DNA of 7,102 nt from an uncultured Verrucomicrobiae bacterium (GTDB lineage Bacteria; Verrucomicrobiota; Verrucomicrobiia; Verrucomicrobiales; DEV007): positions 1 to 7,102 of the forward strand of contig CALDKL010000315.1 of NCBI GenBank assembly GCA_937898895.1. The letters run 5' to 3'. The position numbers and the translations under genes were made by a program. This document shows positions 5,965 to 7,102 of the stretch, piece by piece. The notes under the pieces are model-generated. The model was not told the DNA's origin. It was given only the letters and a program-made list of their open reading frames with translations, and did not search any database. How positions within the stretch are numbered: position 1 is the stretch's first letter; each line of letters starts with the position of its first letter.

Positions 5965-7102
5965 TCAGACCCGTTTCAGGACCGTGTCGACGCGCCAGTT
6001 TTTGTCATCCTTCTCGGGATGGTCAAGGGTGTAGTGCAAGCCTCGGCTCTCCTTTCGGTTCGCGGCGGACTCGACGATGAGGGAGGCCGTCTCGACGAGA
6101 TTGCGCAGTTCGAGCAGCTCCGAGGTGACACGAAAATTCCAGTAAAACTCCTGCACTTCCTGCTTCAGATTGCGCAGTCGCGTCGCCGCGCGGAGAAGGC
6201 GTTTGTCGGTGCGGACGATGGAGACATAATCCCACATGAGGCGGCGGATCTCGTCCCAGTTGTGGTAGATCACGACGAGTTCATCCACGTCGGAGGCATC
6301 GCCCGACTCCCACTCGGGCAAGGCGAGCGTCTCCCCTTTCGTGCCCGGCGGCTGTTTGGCGAGACAGTCGCGCAGCGCGAGGTCCGAAACGACGACTCCC
6401 TCCAGGAGAGAATTGCTGGCCAGCCGATTCGCCCCATGCAGGCCGGTACAGGCCACTTCGCCCACGGCCCAGAGGCCCGGCAGAGATGTCGCTCCGTTCA
6501 CATCCGTACGCACGCCGCCGCATTGGTAGTGGGCCGCAGGCACGACCGGGATCGGCTGTTTCGTAATGTCGAGATCCACCGCGAGACAGGTCTCGTAAAT
6601 GTTCGGAAACCGTTCCCGAACGAAGTCGGCAGGTTTGTGAGTGATGTCGAGAAAAACACAGGGGCCTCCCGTCTTCTTGATTTCTCGGTCAATGGCGCGG
6701 GCGACGATGTCGCGTGGAGCGAGCGATCCGCGCGAATCGTAGTCGGACATGAAGGGCCGACCGTGTTTGTCGATCAACTCCGCCCCCTCCCCGCGCATCG
6801 CTTCGGTCACGAGGAAGGATTTGAGTTCGTGATGATAGAGGCAGGTGGGATGGAATTGAATGAATTCCATGTTCGCGATCTCGCAGCCAGCCCGCCACGC
6901 CATCGCCACGCCGTCGCCGGTCGCCACATCCGGATTGGTCGTGTAGAGATAGACCCGTCCGCTGCCACCCGTACAGAGGAGAACGCGATCCGAGCGCAGC
7001 GTGACGACCTCGCCGCCGACCTCGTCGAACACGTAGAGACCGACGCAGCGAGGAGATGCGCCTGCCGTGATTCTCGCCGTCGTGATCAGGTCGATTGCGA
7101 AA
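5965..7102 (-). CDS. nadB: L-aspartate oxidase NadB (C-terminal 378 residues; N-terminus beyond window)
   Basis: The frame runs open from the right edge to the TGA at 5967-5965 and gives 378 residues, roughly the last 70% of a protein usually about 530-540 long; the FAD-binding GxGxxG is therefore outside. NadB oxidises L-aspartate to iminoaspartate, the first step of de novo NAD synthesis, using a flavin and passing electrons to oxygen or fumarate. Fragment landmarks are LLCTGGSGRVY (41-51), FHPTCLYH (83-90), RGEGAELI (103-110), RDIVARAID (130-138), VPAAHYQCGG (187-196), and GLHGANRLASNSLLEG (220-235). The last motif separates NadB from the FrdA/SdhA flavoproteins. The C-terminal helical domain (from about 275 on) is intact, with RRLMWDYVSIVRTDKRL. 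The upstream neighbour is not visible, so an operon with nadA or nadC cannot be judged. The 3' end meets the Gfo/Idh gene tail to tail. Confidence 0.96.
   Translation of the reverse strand, partial: FAIDLITTARITAGASPRCVGLYVFDEVGGEVVTLRSDRVLLCTGGSGRVYLYTTNPDVATGDGVAMAWRAGCEIANMEFIQFHPTCLYHHELKSFLVTEAMRGEGAELIDKHGRPFMSDYDSRGSLAPRDIVARAIDREIKKTGGPCVFLDITHKPADFVRERFPNIYETCLAVDLDITKQPIPVVPAAHYQCGGVRTDVNGATSLPGLWAVGEVACTGLHGANRLASNSLLEGVVVSDLALRDCLAKQPPGTKGETLALPEWESGDASDVDELVVIYHNWDEIRRLMWDYVSIVRTDKRLLRAATRLRNLKQEVQEFYWNFRVTSELLELRNLVETASLIVESAANRKESRGLHYTLDHPEKDDKNWRVDTVLKRV

Noticed and set aside
1..7102. A defence island, mobile element, CRISPR array or other novel multi-gene system
   Set aside because: All genes are recognisable housekeeping or signalling families in alternating orientation. 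I saw no transposase, integrase, repeat array, tRNA or unexplained long gap.

Overview
The window looks like an ordinary, gene-dense chromosomal segment from a GC-rich (around 60% by eye) Gram-negative bacterium. I infer the Planctomycetota-Verrucomicrobiota-Chlamydiota group, most likely Verrucomicrobiota. The reasons are a Tat-signal Gfo/Idh oxidoreductase of the type expanded in that group, a GalT of the short HIT-like type, and few convincing Shine-Dalgarno sequences at the chosen starts. This placement is inference, because there is no rRNA or other phylogenetic marker in the window.

Layout, left to right. (1) On the minus strand, reading leftwards, lie a low-molecular-weight protein-tyrosine phosphatase (1700-2188), a membrane sensor histidine kinase of the NtrB/AtoS type (260-1612), and the start of its response regulator (258 to the left edge, cut off). 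Kinase stop and regulator start are separated by one base. (2) Divergent from the phosphatase, on the plus strand, is a galactose-1-phosphate uridylyltransferase family gene (2340-3344), with a candidate promoter just before its start. (3) Convergent with it, on the minus strand, is a fermentative D-lactate dehydrogenase of the LdhA type (3379-4380). (4) A 243-bp divergent intergenic region (4381-4623) holds a perfect 8-bp inverted repeat and a weaker hairpin. (5) On the plus strand is a Tat-exported Gfo/Idh/MocA oxidoreductase (4624-5958). (6) Convergent with it, after six bases, is the C-terminal two-thirds of L-aspartate oxidase, NadB (5965 to the right edge, cut off at its N-terminus).

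The genes do not form one pathway. The kinase and regulator are one signalling unit, and the phosphatase may share their transcript. GalT (sugar nucleotide metabolism), LdhA (pyruvate to D-lactate), the Gfo/Idh protein (probable periplasmic sugar or polyol chemistry, substrate unknown) and NadB (NAD biosynthesis) appear to be separately transcribed units in alternating orientation. I found no mobile element, CRISPR array, tRNA or rRNA, toxin-antitoxin pair or defence system, and no convincing new system. The points worth a second look are small: intergenic inverted repeats, a changed residue in a putative GalT metal site, and two strong Shine-Dalgarno-like sequences placed before out-of-frame ATGs.
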